In this document: piece by piece, positions 9,068 to 18,194 of the stretch
Position numbering within the stretch: the stretch's first letter is position 1
Layout: each line of letters begins with the position of its first letter
Assembly (NCBI GenBank): GCA_026004615.1
Contig: BPJM01000012.1
Location: 43,804-107,803, forward strand
Length of the DNA: 64,000 nt
Direction of reading: 5' to 3'
Origin: Planctomycetota bacterium
GTDB taxonomy: Bacteria; Planctomycetota; J058; J103
Program-made: the position numbers and the translations under genes
Notes under the pieces: generated by a model
Databases searched by the model: none
Told to the model about the DNA's origin: nothing
What the model saw: only the letters and a program-made list of their open reading frames with translations

Positions 9068-9961
9068 TCAGGGGAGCTCGAGGTCCACGGTGGTCACGCT
9101 TCCGACCAGCACCTGCACGCCGTTCACGCGGGCGGTGCGCGAGCCGTCGCTCGCATGGACATCGTATGTGCCTTCCGGCAAGCCGAGCACGCGGTACTCC
9201 CCGAGCGGCTGCTCGGGGCTCTGGCCATCGCCGGTGGCGGTGCTGGCGGCGATGTCGTCCGACTTGGCGGGAGCGCCGTTCGGCACGAGCACCGAGACCG
9301 TCACCTTCGCGAGCAGATTGCCGTTCGCATCCGTCACCGTGCCCGCGATCTCGCCCGTGGTCGACTCGTTGGCGACACGGATCACCGGTCCCAAGAGGTA
9401 GGTCTGCGCGTCCATGGGCTCGGCGCTCGCCGGAAGCGGCAGGAACGTCTTGGAGAGATCGAAATCGAGCAGCAGCGTCTCGCTGAAGCCGTCGACGATC
9501 TCCACTGGCGGATCGATGGGCAGCACCAGCCCGCTCGCCGCCTGGTTGGTGAGCTGGATGGTGCCATGATCGGTCGACCAGGTCTTGGCCTGCTGGCCGT
9601 CCTGGAGCACCAGCGTGGCCGCGCTGAACGACAGCCGGAGCTGGCGGTAGGTGCCGGACGGCAGGCTCTTGGCGTCGACCAGCACCTGTTTCACGCCGTT
9701 GGACAGCCTTGCGAGGTCCATGACGATCGGGTTGGCGGGGTCGTCATACAGGGTCTTGAAGCCGGACTGGGCGCCTGCCTGGGCGTGGATCTGGATCTTC
9801 GAGACCTTCACCTCCGCCTTTTGGACCAGGTGGTGGTGGATGAAGGCGGCGTCGGTCGCCTGGAGCGTCAGCGTGCCGCTGCCGCCGCCGTTCGAGTCGC
9901 TGCAGCCGATCAGCAGCGCGCCACCCAACAGCGCGCCCGCGATGGGGATCGAGGCCCGCAT
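9068..9961 (-). CDS. DUF4382 lipoprotein with carboxypeptidase-regulatory-like domain
   Basis: A 297-residue lipoprotein. The signal peptide ends in LLIGC, followed by a Ser/Gly-rich linker. The central part (about residues 30-190), with KAEVKVSKIQIHAQAG, DLARLSNGVKQVLVDAKSLP and the GTYRQLRL-type strands, matches the DUF4382 pattern seen in exported bacterial proteins. The last 90 residues, from TTGEIAGTVTDANGNLL to YDVHASDGSRTARVNG, form a CarboxypepD_reg-like beta-sandwich. The role is unknown, probably structural or ligand-binding at the cell surface. It stands alone, convergent to the gene on its left and separated by 426 bases from the gene on its right. Confidence 0.8.
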   Translation of the reverse strand: MRASIPIAGALLGGALLIGCSDSNGGGSGTLTLQATDAAFIHHHLVQKAEVKVSKIQIHAQAGAQSGFKTLYDDPANPIVMDLARLSNGVKQVLVDAKSLPSGTYRQLRLSFSAATLVLQDGQQAKTWSTDHGTIQLTNQAASGLVLPIDPPVEIVDGFSETLLLDFDLSKTFLPLPASAEPMDAQTYLLGPVIRVANESTTGEIAGTVTDANGNLLAKVTVSVLVPNGAPAKSDDIAASTATGDGQSPEQPLGEYRVLGLPEGTYDVHASDGSRTARVNGVQVLVGSVTTVDLELP

Positions 9962-10387
9962 GGCTCGTCCTCCGGTCTTCCTCTCGCTCGGCGGCGGGCC
10001 TCGACGGATCGGTGCTCGACCAGGCCCGCGCTGCGGGGCGCGAAGCAGGGCTCGTGCCCCGGGGCGCTAGCCTTCCACTATAGCATTCGCTGCGAGTCGA
10101 TGGCGTCCGCCCGGACGGCGGGACGGTGCGGCGCGGGCGCGTTGCGGGAGCCGAGAACGACGTACGGCGCGGCCCATTTCGCCCCACCTCCCCGCCGTGC
10201 GCGCGCGGCGAGAGCGCCTGGCATGCCGGAGCCGGCGGGCGCGGCGCTGCGCGCGCTGCGGCCGCGCCCGCTCGGAGCCGGCGGCCTGGCTTCCATGCGG
10301 GCGCCACGCCTGCATGCCGCCGGCCCCTCGCCCACCCGCCCGTGCGATGGCGCCGTCGCTTGCAGGCCGCCGCTGCCGGCAGCGCGG
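9962..10387. other. 426-base gap without a supported gene
   Basis: Open frames here have Arg/Ala/Pro-rich composition and no ribosome site. The only signal seen is a minus-strand TATAGT at 10077-10082. Confidence 0.5.
10077..10082 (-). promoter_or_regulatory. Putative -10 element upstream of the DUF4382 gene
   Basis: Minus-strand TATAGT lies about 115 bases before the DUF4382 lipoprotein start. No convincing -35 box is seen. It is one of the few A+T-rich spots in the gap. Confidence 0.3.
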
Positions 10388-11824
10388 CTAGCGCACGCCC
10401 GCGAGCTGGCGCGCGGCGGCATCGATCACGAGCTGGCCGGTCTGCGGGCCGTACAGCGTCGAGCGGCCCTCGTAGTCGGCGCGCACGTACTCGGCGAGCG
10501 TGGTCACGTAGCCCATGTGGTCGTTGGCCAGGCCGGCGACGAAGGTGTGCGCGAAGCCCAGCGCCGCTCCCTGCTGCTTGATCGCGAGTCCGATCTCGGT
10601 GATCGGCTCGCCCGGCACCGTCGCGATCGCCACCTCCCCCAGCCGCCACGCCTGGAACGGCAGCTGCCGCGGCAGCCACTCCGGCAACAGCGGCAGCACC
10701 ACCCCGGGCAGGAAGTTGCACGCATCCGTGCCCGCCCCCGGGATCGGCAGGCAGCCGACGTTGTAGCTCGGCGCGGGCATGGGGACGAGCTCGTAGGCGG
10801 TCCGCAGCTCCGGGCTCGTGCTGGTCGCGATCGCCGGCCAGAGCGCGGCCGCGGTCTCGGCGAGCAGCGTGCCGACCGCCTGCGCGCCGCTGTAGCCGCC
10901 GGCCGCCGGCGCCACATCCCCCTCCGCTCCGTTGACGAACAGCGCCACCCCGCCGCCGAGCCGGGCCTCCAGCTCGCGCTCCGCGTAGCCCATCACATCG
11001 GCGGAGAACAGCAGGTTGTCTGGGCCGAGCGCCGTGCCGTGCACCGCGAAGTTGAGCACGGCGGCGATCGGCGCCCCGCCCTGCCGCGCCACCACCTTGA
11101 TCAGGCCCAGCTCCGGGTCGACCACCCCCGGCCGGCCGGAGCGGTTGCGGGAGGCGCGGTGCTCCTGCGCCACCCCCGCGCCCAGCTCCGCCGGCGCCAG
11201 CGCCGCCACCGCCTGCAGGAGCGCGCGCTCGCAGCCCTGCAGCATGCCGCGGTAGGTGGCCTCGTGGAAGCAGTCCACCGCCACGATCTGCCACAGCCGT
11301 TCATCGGCGACCGCGCCCGGACCGGAATGGGTGTGGGTGGCGGTGACCATGAGGTCGGCCGGCGCGATGCCCAGCCCGGCGGCGATCGCCTCCAGGTCGC
11401 GGCGCAGCTTGCCGCTCACTCCGACGGTGTCGAGCTTGATCAGCGCCAGCCGCCGCCCGCCGCGCTCCAGCACCAGCGCCCGCGCCGTGATCGGATCGTG
11501 CACGCCGCGCGCGGGCTGGAACAGCACCGCCGCATCGCTGGGGTCCGGATCGAAGCACACTCCCGCGATCGCGAGCAGATTCAGCGGAATCGTGCGCGCA
11601 TCGAGCAGCCGGCGGGGATCGCCGCCGTAGCCTGCGAGCGGGGCGCCGGTGCCGGGCGTGATGTCGACCACGGCGGCGCCGGCCCGCAGCGGCGCAGGGC
11701 TGCTCGTGCCGCCGGCGCCGGCGGAGCCCGCCGCGCCACCTCCAGCCCCGCCCCCGCCTCCGCTGCACGCCACCAGCCCCAGCACCGCGACCAGAGGCCA
11801 CCACCTCGCGAGCCAGACCGCCAT
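10388..11824 (-). CDS. Neutral/alkaline ceramidase-like lipoprotein
   Basis: A 478-residue exported lipoprotein. The signal peptide ends LGLVAC, followed by a Ser/Gly-rich linker to residue 45. The catalytic-type domain then follows the neutral ceramidase N-terminal pattern: AAVVDITPGTGAPLAGYG, a GVHDPITARALVLERGG segment, the metal-binding ATHTHSGPG motif, an ALNFAVHGTALGP-like second histidine region (read here as VLNFAVHGTALGPDNLLFS), and ALFVNGAEGDVAP. Neutral ceramidases hydrolyse the amide bond of sphingolipids; many bacterial relatives have unknown substrates. It lies 145 bases downstream of a FadL-like porin gene on the same strand and has its own promoter-like sequence. A paralogue is at 15530-17131. 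The family is sure, the substrate is not. Confidence 0.9.
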   Translation of the reverse strand: MAVWLARWWPLVAVLGLVACSGGGGGAGGGAAGSAGAGGTSSPAPLRAGAAVVDITPGTGAPLAGYGGDPRRLLDARTIPLNLLAIAGVCFDPDPSDAAVLFQPARGVHDPITARALVLERGGRRLALIKLDTVGVSGKLRRDLEAIAAGLGIAPADLMVTATHTHSGPGAVADERLWQIVAVDCFHEATYRGMLQGCERALLQAVAALAPAELGAGVAQEHRASRNRSGRPGVVDPELGLIKVVARQGGAPIAAVLNFAVHGTALGPDNLLFSADVMGYAERELEARLGGGVALFVNGAEGDVAPAAGGYSGAQAVGTLLAETAAALWPAIATSTSPELRTAYELVPMPAPSYNVGCLPIPGAGTDACNFLPGVVLPLLPEWLPRQLPFQAWRLGEVAIATVPGEPITEIGLAIKQQGAALGFAHTFVAGLANDHMGYVTTLAEYVRADYEGRSTLYGPQTGQLVIDAAARQLAGVR

Positions 11825-11875
11825 CGCCGTCCTCCGCGCGGAATCCCACCGGGCCGCCCCCGCAGGGAAGGAGCC

Positions 11876-11904
11876 ATCTCACCCTCGGCCACAAGCCGTG
11901 TCAA
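11876..11904 (-). promoter_or_regulatory. Promoter for the ceramidase-like lipoprotein gene
   Basis: Minus strand: consensus TTGACA (11899-11904), 17-base spacer, TGAGAT (11876-11881), about 45 bases before the ATG at 11824. The -35 box is perfect and the -10 box is weak. Confidence 0.5.
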
Positions 11905-11969
11905 CACCGAGAGCGCTGCTGGCCGCACGATGCCGCTTGCGGGCTCCATGCCGCCCGGCCAGCTCGGCC

Positions 11970-13475
11970 TCAGAACTGGTAGCCCACCCCGGCGTAGAAC
12001 AGGTGCAGCTCGGTCTTGAAGGTGGTGCCGTCGCTCTCGACGAATCGTTGCGCTGGCAGTCCGTACACATAGGCGAGGTCGAAATCCCAGCCCTGCCAGT
12101 ACACGCTGGCGCCGAACGTGAGATGGTGCTCGATCACGATCGGCCCGGCGCTGCGCGTGCGCGCGGGCACCGGATCGTTGCCGAAGTTGTAGCCCGCGCG
12201 CACCGCCAGCCAGTCGGCGAGCCCGACCGAGGTGCCGAGGGCGAGGACGAACTGGTCGCGCCAGAACAAGGGAAAGCGCACCTCGGCGTCCGGCCCGCCG
12301 TTGATCTCGTTGAAGTCCTCGTTGTCCCCGCGCCTGGCCACCAGATCGATCGCGTCGACCGCCATGTCCCAGCCGATCCAGCGCACATCGAGCGCCAGCA
12401 TCCAGCGGGCGTTCGGCCACCACGCGGCGCCGAGCGAGACCACCGGCGGCAGGATCAGATCGTCGGCCTCGACCCGATAGCGCGCCTTGTAGCCGCGCCG
12501 GCCGGCGTTGGGCACGAAGGTCTCGACCAGCGCCTGCAACAGCTCGTGCGCCTCGGGGTTGGCATCGATCGCCGCTACCGCGCGGCTCAGATCCAGCGTG
12601 CCCTTGCCCCGGGGCGAGAAGATGATCCCGGGGCTGCGCACCGCCAGGCCGAGCGCCAGCTCGGGGCGCGGCCGCCACAGTAGCCCCAGCTGCGCCTGCA
12701 GTCCGGCGCCGAAGGCATTGCGGATCTCGAGCTCCGCCCCTGGCGTCGGATCGACGGCGAGGCCGGGCGGGGGCGGCGGCGAGTGCGTGACCAGCTCGAA
12801 GACCTCCGCCCAGCGGACCGGCTCGCCGGTGCCGGCATCGTAGGGCCGCGGCGGATCGACCGGGGTGCCATCCGGCTCGCGGAACACGCGCACGATGCCG
12901 CGCGGGGTATACTCCACCTCGCCGCCGCCGCTGCCGGTGATCCCGCCGCCGGCGTCCAGGTGGATCAGCGCGAGCAGCACGTTCAGCGCACAGCCCACCG
13001 ACAGCTCCGGACCGAGCCGCGCCGCCGCCACCGCGCTGGGGGCGAAGACCAGCGCCACCGGCTGGTGCAGGTTGAAGCCGAGCCGCCAGCTGCCTCCGCC
13101 CAGATCCAACCACGGCGTCTGGGCCGGGGGCCCCGCCGGGTCCGGGTCCCAGGCGACGCCGAGCGCGGGCACGGGCCAGGGCTCGGAGTTCTCGATCAGC
13201 TCGTCGCCGAACGGGCTGTTGCTGCGGGTGCGCTCCAGGAACCAGAGCAGGTTGCCGTCCAGCCGCACCCGCGGCAGCTCCATGAGCAGCGCCGGGTTGC
13301 GCGCCGCCGCCAGCGCCCCATCGGCGACCGCGACCTCCGCCCCTCCGCGCCCGATCCCCTTGGTGCCGTAGCCCAGGAAGGCCCAGCCGTTGTTGGCCGG
13401 GGCGGCTGCCGCCGCTGCCAGCACCAGCGCGAGCGCGCTGAGCGCGGACCACACGCCTCGGACTCCTCGGTCCAT
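11970..13475 (-). CDS. FadL/TodX-family outer-membrane hydrophobic-compound transporter
   Basis: A 501-residue outer-membrane beta-barrel protein. A signal peptide ending AAAAAAPANN is followed by the FadL N-terminal pattern NNGWAFLGYGTKGIGRGGAEVAVADGA (seen in segments), including the ARNPALLMEL hallmark of the plug region. The body shows alternating hydrophobic strands with aromatic girdles, and the protein ends in phenylalanine (FYAGVGYQF), as expected for Bam-dependent insertion. FadL proteins take up long-chain fatty acids or aromatics across the outer membrane. It is next to a ceramidase-like lipoprotein and divergent from a second ceramidase-like gene, which fits lipid uptake. The ATG at 13475 is used; a GTG at 13454 with a better GAGGAG site is an alternative. 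Confidence 0.88.
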   Translation of the reverse strand: MDRGVRGVWSALSALALVLAAAAAAPANNGWAFLGYGTKGIGRGGAEVAVADGALAAARNPALLMELPRVRLDGNLLWFLERTRSNSPFGDELIENSEPWPVPALGVAWDPDPAGPPAQTPWLDLGGGSWRLGFNLHQPVALVFAPSAVAAARLGPELSVGCALNVLLALIHLDAGGGITGSGGGEVEYTPRGIVRVFREPDGTPVDPPRPYDAGTGEPVRWAEVFELVTHSPPPPPGLAVDPTPGAELEIRNAFGAGLQAQLGLLWRPRPELALGLAVRSPGIIFSPRGKGTLDLSRAVAAIDANPEAHELLQALVETFVPNAGRRGYKARYRVEADDLILPPVVSLGAAWWPNARWMLALDVRWIGWDMAVDAIDLVARRGDNEDFNEINGGPDAEVRFPLFWRDQFVLALGTSVGLADWLAVRAGYNFGNDPVPARTRSAGPIVIEHHLTFGASVYWQGWDFDLAYVYGLPAQRFVESDGTTFKTELHLFYAGVGYQF

Positions 13476-13606
13476 CCCCGGCAGCGCTCCGGAACAGACG
13501 GCACAGGAGGTGCAGCAGTCTACCGCGGCGCCGGGTCGTTTCCCAGCGCCGGTGCCCAACGCCCCGCACCCGGCCGGCGGGTGCGGGCCCGGACGCCGCA
13601 GGGCGG

Positions 13607-13635
13607 TTGCACCGCTCGGGTGGGTGCGGTATGCT
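13607..13635 (+). promoter_or_regulatory. Promoter of the plus-strand lipid-locus arm
   Basis: TTGCAC (13607-13612), 17-base spacer, TATGCT (13630-13635), about 48 bases before the ATG at 13684. It lies in the 208-base divergent gap beside the FadL-like gene. Confidence 0.5.
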
Positions 13636-13683
13636 CGCGCGCTCGGGCGGCGGCGTGGGCTCGAGCGGCTGCGGGGGCGATCC

Positions 13684-15492
13684 ATGCGCGCGACGGGGTG
13701 GGGGCTACTCGGCGCGACCGCGCTGCTGCTCGCGCTCGCGTGCAACGATCTGGACGTGCCCCCCTTCGACCGCAGCCGCGCCGCGCGCAGCGCCGCGGCC
13801 GAGATCGTGCCGCGCCCCGAGGTCGAGTTGCTGCAGCCCCTCGCGGGCAGCTTCCTCGCGCCGGGCAGCGCGCTGGTCGTCGGCCGGGTGAGCCCGGCCG
13901 TGCCTGCGGGCGCGACGGTGGTCGCGGTCGAGGTGGGCGGCCAGCCGGTGGGGCTCGCCGCCGATGGCACCTTCCAGACCTTCGTCGTGCTGGAGCCCGG
14001 CATCAACGTGATCCGCGCCCGCGCCCTCGACGCGCAGGGCCGCGCAGGCACGCGGGCGATCGCGGTCATGGCCGGGGAGTATAACCCCCCGGGGCAGCAC
14101 GTGCCGGCCGCGCTCGGTGCCCGCTTCAACGATCTCGCGCTCGATGCCTTCGGTAGCATCCTCGAACGGGTCATCTGGTCACTCGATCTGGGCCAGCTCA
14201 CCGCCGCTCCCATCGACGGGGGGGCGGTGCTGTGGGGGCGGCTGTGGACCGCGATCCGCGCCGTGCGCTTCGCCGACGTCGTGGTGCGGCTCGATGCCCG
14301 CCCCGACGGGCTGCACGTCGAGGCGGCGGTCGAGCGGCCCGAGGTGGACCTGCAGGCCTGGGTGGACGCGGGACTGGGGATCGTGATCGGCCCCGAAAGG
14401 GCGACCGCGCGGGCGGATCGCATCACGGTCCGCGCGCGCGTGATCGTCGGGGCGTGGCCCGACGACCGGCTGCGGCTCCAGATCGAGGACGTGCAGCTGG
14501 ATTTCGTCCGGTTCCGGATCGACGCCGCGTCCGGGCTGGTGCAGCTCGTGGCGCAGATCCTCGCGAGCACCATCCGCCGCGAGATCGAGGACTTCGCGCT
14601 GCGGGCGATCCGCGACGCCCAGCCCCAGATCGACGCGGCGCTCGCCGACTCGCTCAACCCCCAGGTGCCGTTCGATGTGTTCGGCAAGCCGCTGTGGATC
14701 GACGTGCGGACCGACCTGGTCTCCTTCGATGCCGGCGGCTTCGGGCTCGTGATGCGCTTCGACGCGCCGCCGCTGGGCTGGAGCGCGCAGGGGCTGGCCG
14801 CACCGGGCTCGTTGCGGACCCCGGGCGGGCTGCCGCCGCTGCAGACCGCGCGCGGTCTCATGGTCACGGTCGACGACGACGCGATCAACCGCGTGCTGCA
14901 TGCGGCGTGGGCGGGCGGGGTCCTGGATGTCGACCTGACCACCCAGGCGCTGGCGCAGCTGGGGATCAGCGTGCCGGGCGGGGGGCTCGTCGCGTTCGAC
15001 CTGCGGCAGTTCCTGCCGGAGATCGGCGGTGCGGTGCCCGATCTCGCCCCGCTCGCGGCGCGGGTCCGCGCCGGGCTGCCGCCGGTGGTGCGCGTCGGGC
15101 CGGGGCCCGACGTCGTGCAGGTGCAGCTGGGAGAGGTGGCGGTCGAGGTGCTGGTCGAGCGCGGCGCGGGCTGGGAGACGCTGTGCGAGGTCGCCGTGCA
15201 CGCCCGCGTCGGGGCCACCGCCGAGCTGGATAGCCGTGGCGTCTGGCTGCGGTCGGCCCGCCACCCGGAGCTGGTGTTCGACCTGCGGCGCGCGCCCATC
15301 GTGCCGCTGGACGCGCGCCGGCTACAGGTGGTGCTGGGCATGGCGCTCACGCCCCTGGTGCCGCGCCTGATCAATCAGGTGCCGGTGTTGCCGGTGCCTC
15401 ACATCGGGCAGCTGCGGACGGTCGGGGCCACCATCGCCGCCGGGGGGCCCGCGGGCGAGCGCCTGCGCATCGAGGCGGATCTGGTACGCTGA
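13684..15492 (+). CDS. Large lipoprotein with N-terminal Ig-like domain, possibly lipid-binding
   Basis: A 602-residue lipoprotein. The signal peptide ends LLLALAC. Residues about 45-130 read as an Ig-like domain of the kind found beside glucodextranases (VELLQPLAGSFLAPGSALV, then GINVIRARALDAQGRAGT). The remaining 460 residues alternate beta-strands with two amphipathic helices (for example LVQLVAQILASTIRREIEDF) and end LRIEADLVR. The layout resembles TULIP/BPI-type lipid-binding barrels, but this is a structural guess, not a motif match. It is the first gene of a plus-strand unit with a ceramidase-like gene 38 bases downstream and is divergent from a FadL-like porin, which fits a role in carrying lipid between membranes. 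Confidence 0.7.
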   Translation: MRATGWGLLGATALLLALACNDLDVPPFDRSRAARSAAAEIVPRPEVELLQPLAGSFLAPGSALVVGRVSPAVPAGATVVAVEVGGQPVGLAADGTFQTFVVLEPGINVIRARALDAQGRAGTRAIAVMAGEYNPPGQHVPAALGARFNDLALDAFGSILERVIWSLDLGQLTAAPIDGGAVLWGRLWTAIRAVRFADVVVRLDARPDGLHVEAAVERPEVDLQAWVDAGLGIVIGPERATARADRITVRARVIVGAWPDDRLRLQIEDVQLDFVRFRIDAASGLVQLVAQILASTIRREIEDFALRAIRDAQPQIDAALADSLNPQVPFDVFGKPLWIDVRTDLVSFDAGGFGLVMRFDAPPLGWSAQGLAAPGSLRTPGGLPPLQTARGLMVTVDDDAINRVLHAAWAGGVLDVDLTTQALAQLGISVPGGGLVAFDLRQFLPEIGGAVPDLAPLAARVRAGLPPVVRVGPGPDVVQVQLGEVAVEVLVERGAGWETLCEVAVHARVGATAELDSRGVWLRSARHPELVFDLRRAPIVPLDARRLQVVLGMALTPLVPRLINQVPVLPVPHIGQLRTVGATIAAGGPAGERLRIEADLVR

Positions 15493-15529
15493 GGGCGTGC
15501 GCGGACGCAGCGAGGAGGGGAGCGGACCC

Positions 15530-17131
15530 ATGGCAGCGCAGCCGCCGGCGGCTGGCGCCGCCGCCAGCGGGGTGCCGGGCAAGAGCCGGCGCCGGCGCCG
15601 CTGGCCGTGGCTGCTGGGGGCGCTGCTGCTGCTCGCGGCAGCCGCCGCGCTCTGGTACCGGCTGCCCCCGCCGGCGTACTTACCCGACTACCGGCTCGAT
15701 CTGCGGCTGCCGCCGCAAGGGGCGCCGGCTCCCAGGGGGCTCTGGGCCGGCTTCGCCGCGCGGCCGATCACCCCGGATCCGGAGCGCGATGGCCCGGTGT
15801 GGCTGGCCGGCTTCGGCAGCAAGGGCCGGCGGGCCACCGGGGTGCACGATCCGCTGTGGGCGCGGGCGGTGGTGCTCGGCGATGGACGGGTGCGGATCGG
15901 CATCGTGGCGCTCGATCTGATCGGACACTACTACACCGACACCATCCAGGTGCGCCAGGCTGCGCGGGAGCTGGGCCTCGACTACGTGGCGGTCTGCTCC
16001 ACGCACAACCACAACAGCTTCGATGCGATCGGGCTGTGGGGGCGGCTGCCGCTGGTGAGCGGGCGCAGCGAGCCGCTCATGGAGCGGACCCGGCGGGCGG
16101 CGGTCGCGGCGCTCGCCGAGGCGGCGGCTGCGCTGGCGCCGGCAAGCCTGGTCGTCGCCCAGGCACCGAGCGGTACCGAGTCCGTGCGCCGCCCCTCGGG
16201 CGAGCACGGCCGCGAGGCGCTGTTCCGCGGCTGGATCCGCGACGATCGCCCCCCGTACGTGATCGACGAGCGGGTCACGGTGCTCCGCCTGGAGCGCCGC
16301 GTGGAGGCCAGCCCGCACGGGGCAGCGGTTGCGGCGGCGGGTCGCGCGCCCCCAGGCGCCACGCTCGGCACCGTCGTGATCTGGGGCAACCACCCCGAGG
16401 CGCTGGGGCCGGACAACTGCCAGCTCACCTCGGACTACCCGCACTTTCTGCGCGAGCACATGGAGGCGCATGCGGGGGGGATCTGCGTGTTCCTGGTCGG
16501 GGCGGTCGGCGGGCTCATGTCGCCGCTGGACGTCGAGGTCACCCTGGCCGACGGCACGCGCACGCGCGGGCCGAGCTTCCGGCAGGCCGAGGCGATCGGG
16601 CGCGGGGTGGCGGAGGTGGCGCTGGCGGCGCTGGCGGGGCCCGGGGCGGTGCGGCTGGAAGAGGCGCCGCTCGCGGTGCGGGCACGTACCGTGAGCTGGC
16701 CGCTCGCCAACCGGATCTTCTACCTCGCGGCCAAGCTCGGGGTGATCGACCGCGGCTTCATCCCGCCGGGCCAGCTCCGCTCCGAGGTCGCGGTGCTGCG
16801 CGTGGGGCCGCTGGTGCTCTTGCTCGTGCCGGGCGAGATCTACCCGGAGCTGCTGCTCGGCGGGATCGAGAATCCCCCGGGGGCGGACTTCCCCGGCACC
16901 CCGCCCGAGGGGCCGCCGCTGTACGAGCTGGTCGACGCGCCCTTCAAGGCGGCGGTCGGGCTCGCCAACGACCTGGTCGGCTACATCATCCCGAAGGCGG
17001 AGTGGGACGAGGCGCCCCCTTACCTCTATGGCTCGTCCCGCGCCTGGTACGGCGAGATCAACAGCACGGGGCCGGAGGCGGCCGGCGCGGTCTGCGGGGG
17101 GCTGCGCGCGCTGCTCGAAGAGCCCTGGTAG
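15530..17131 (+). CDS. Membrane-anchored neutral ceramidase-like protein
   Basis: A 533-residue protein with an N-terminal anchor (a basic run, then WPWLLGALLLLAAAAALWY, no lipobox cysteine) and a ceramidase-type domain: AGFAARPITPDPERDGPVW, GVHDPLWARAVVLGDG, the histidine motif CSTHNHNSFDAIG in place of THTHSGPG, WGNHPEALGPDNCQLTSDYP, and FLVGAVGGLMSP. The first histidine motif is altered relative to the paralogue at 10388-11824, so substrate or activity may differ. The ATG at 15530 has GAGGAGGGG upstream; a GTG at 15497 is less likely. It follows the large lipoprotein by 37 bases and precedes an alpha/beta hydrolase by 4, in one operon. Confidence 0.85.
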   Translation: MAAQPPAAGAAASGVPGKSRRRRRWPWLLGALLLLAAAAALWYRLPPPAYLPDYRLDLRLPPQGAPAPRGLWAGFAARPITPDPERDGPVWLAGFGSKGRRATGVHDPLWARAVVLGDGRVRIGIVALDLIGHYYTDTIQVRQAARELGLDYVAVCSTHNHNSFDAIGLWGRLPLVSGRSEPLMERTRRAAVAALAEAAAALAPASLVVAQAPSGTESVRRPSGEHGREALFRGWIRDDRPPYVIDERVTVLRLERRVEASPHGAAVAAAGRAPPGATLGTVVIWGNHPEALGPDNCQLTSDYPHFLREHMEAHAGGICVFLVGAVGGLMSPLDVEVTLADGTRTRGPSFRQAEAIGRGVAEVALAALAGPGAVRLEEAPLAVRARTVSWPLANRIFYLAAKLGVIDRGFIPPGQLRSEVAVLRVGPLVLLLVPGEIYPELLLGGIENPPGADFPGTPPEGPPLYELVDAPFKAAVGLANDLVGYIIPKAEWDEAPPYLYGSSRAWYGEINSTGPEAAGAVCGGLRALLEEPW

Positions 17132-17135
17132 CGCC

Positions 17136-18194
17136 ATGAGGGGTGCCGCGAGTGCCTGCCCGCAGCCGCGCCGCCGCCGGCTGCGCCGCGCGCTGTGGGT
17201 CATCCTCGCCGCGCTGGCGGCGGGCGGGGCGCTGTGGTACGCGCTGATCGAGCACCTGCCGCTCGCCCAGCCGCCGCGCCCGCCGCAGCCGGTCCCGGCG
17301 GAACTCGCCGCCGCGCTGGCGTGCGATCCATCGCTGCCGCTCCAGGTGGAGCTGGATCCCCCCTCGGTGCGCGAGGGGCTGGAGGTGGTGCGCGGCCGGC
17401 TCACGGTGCGGCGGCCCGAAGCGGCAGCGCCGCACCAGGCCGTGTTCGACTGGTTCGGCGCGCGCGCGGCCGCGCGACCCGCCCCGGCGGTCGTGATCAC
17501 ACCGATCCTGGGAGGGGACAACGCCATCGCCAACCGCATGGCGGGCTATCTCGCCCGGCGCGGGCTGCACGGGATCGTGGTCCACCGCCCCCCGCCCGAG
17601 CAGGTCGAGCCGCGGCTGGAGGCGTGGGAGGAGCTGTTGCGCGACCTGATCGCCGACCGGCGCCGGGTCATCGACTGGCTGGTCGCCCAGCCCCAGGTCG
17701 ATCCCGAGCGGATCGGCGCCTTCGGCGTCAGCCTGGGCGGCATCACCACCCTGGCGCTGGCGGCTGTCGAGCGGCGCGTGCGCGCGGCCGTGGCGGTGAT
17801 GGCGGGGGGCGATCTCGCCGCGATCATCGCGCGCTCGGTCGAAGGACCGTGCGTCGAGCTGCGGCGGGCCTACGGACTCGGGGAAGGGGCCGGGCCCGAG
17901 CAGCGCGAGGCATTCGAGCACCGGGCGCGCGCGGTGCTGCAGACCGACCCCCTGCGGCTCGCGCCCCACCTCGATCCGCGCCGGGTGCTGCTGTTCATCA
18001 CGCGGCGCGACCGGAGCGTGCCGACCCAGACGCAGCTGCGCCTGCGCGCGGCGCTTGGCCAGCCCGAGAGCTGGTCGCTGCCCACCGGGCATTACTCCGC
18101 CGTGCTGTACCTGCCCTTCATCGAGCACAAGGCGTACACCTTCCTCGCAGAGCGGCTCAGCGCCCCGCTCGATTCGTCCCAGCATGGATCGTAA
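17136..18194 (+). CDS. Membrane-anchored alpha/beta hydrolase
   Basis: A 352-residue protein starting 4 bases after the ceramidase-like gene. A signal anchor (RALWVILAALAAGGALWYAL) places the enzyme outside the cytoplasmic membrane. The alpha/beta-hydrolase core shows the nucleophile elbow GAFGVSLGG, a preceding IDWLVAQPQVDPERIG segment typical of dienelactone-hydrolase/BAAT-like esterases, and a late histidine in LPTGHYSAVLYLPF. The candidate acid lies near TRRDRSVPTQ. It probably cleaves an ester or lipid. Operon position after two proteins suited to lipid capture suggests the same pathway. There is no strong ribosome site, so translation may be coupled to the upstream gene. Confidence 0.82.
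   Translation: MRGAASACPQPRRRRLRRALWVILAALAAGGALWYALIEHLPLAQPPRPPQPVPAELAAALACDPSLPLQVELDPPSVREGLEVVRGRLTVRRPEAAAPHQAVFDWFGARAAARPAPAVVITPILGGDNAIANRMAGYLARRGLHGIVVHRPPPEQVEPRLEAWEELLRDLIADRRRVIDWLVAQPQVDPERIGAFGVSLGGITTLALAAVERRVRAAVAVMAGGDLAAIIARSVEGPCVELRRAYGLGEGAGPEQREAFEHRARAVLQTDPLRLAPHLDPRRVLLFITRRDRSVPTQTQLRLRAALGQPESWSLPTGHYSAVLYLPFIEHKAYTFLAERLSAPLDSSQHGS

Noticed and set aside
10078..10422. A 114-codon minus-strand frame in the gap before the ceramidase-like gene
   Set aside because: Arg/Ala/Pro-rich, no start signals, no family resemblance.
12903..12912. GTATACTCC resembling a -10 box
   Set aside because: It lies inside the coding region of the FadL-like gene with no gene start nearby.
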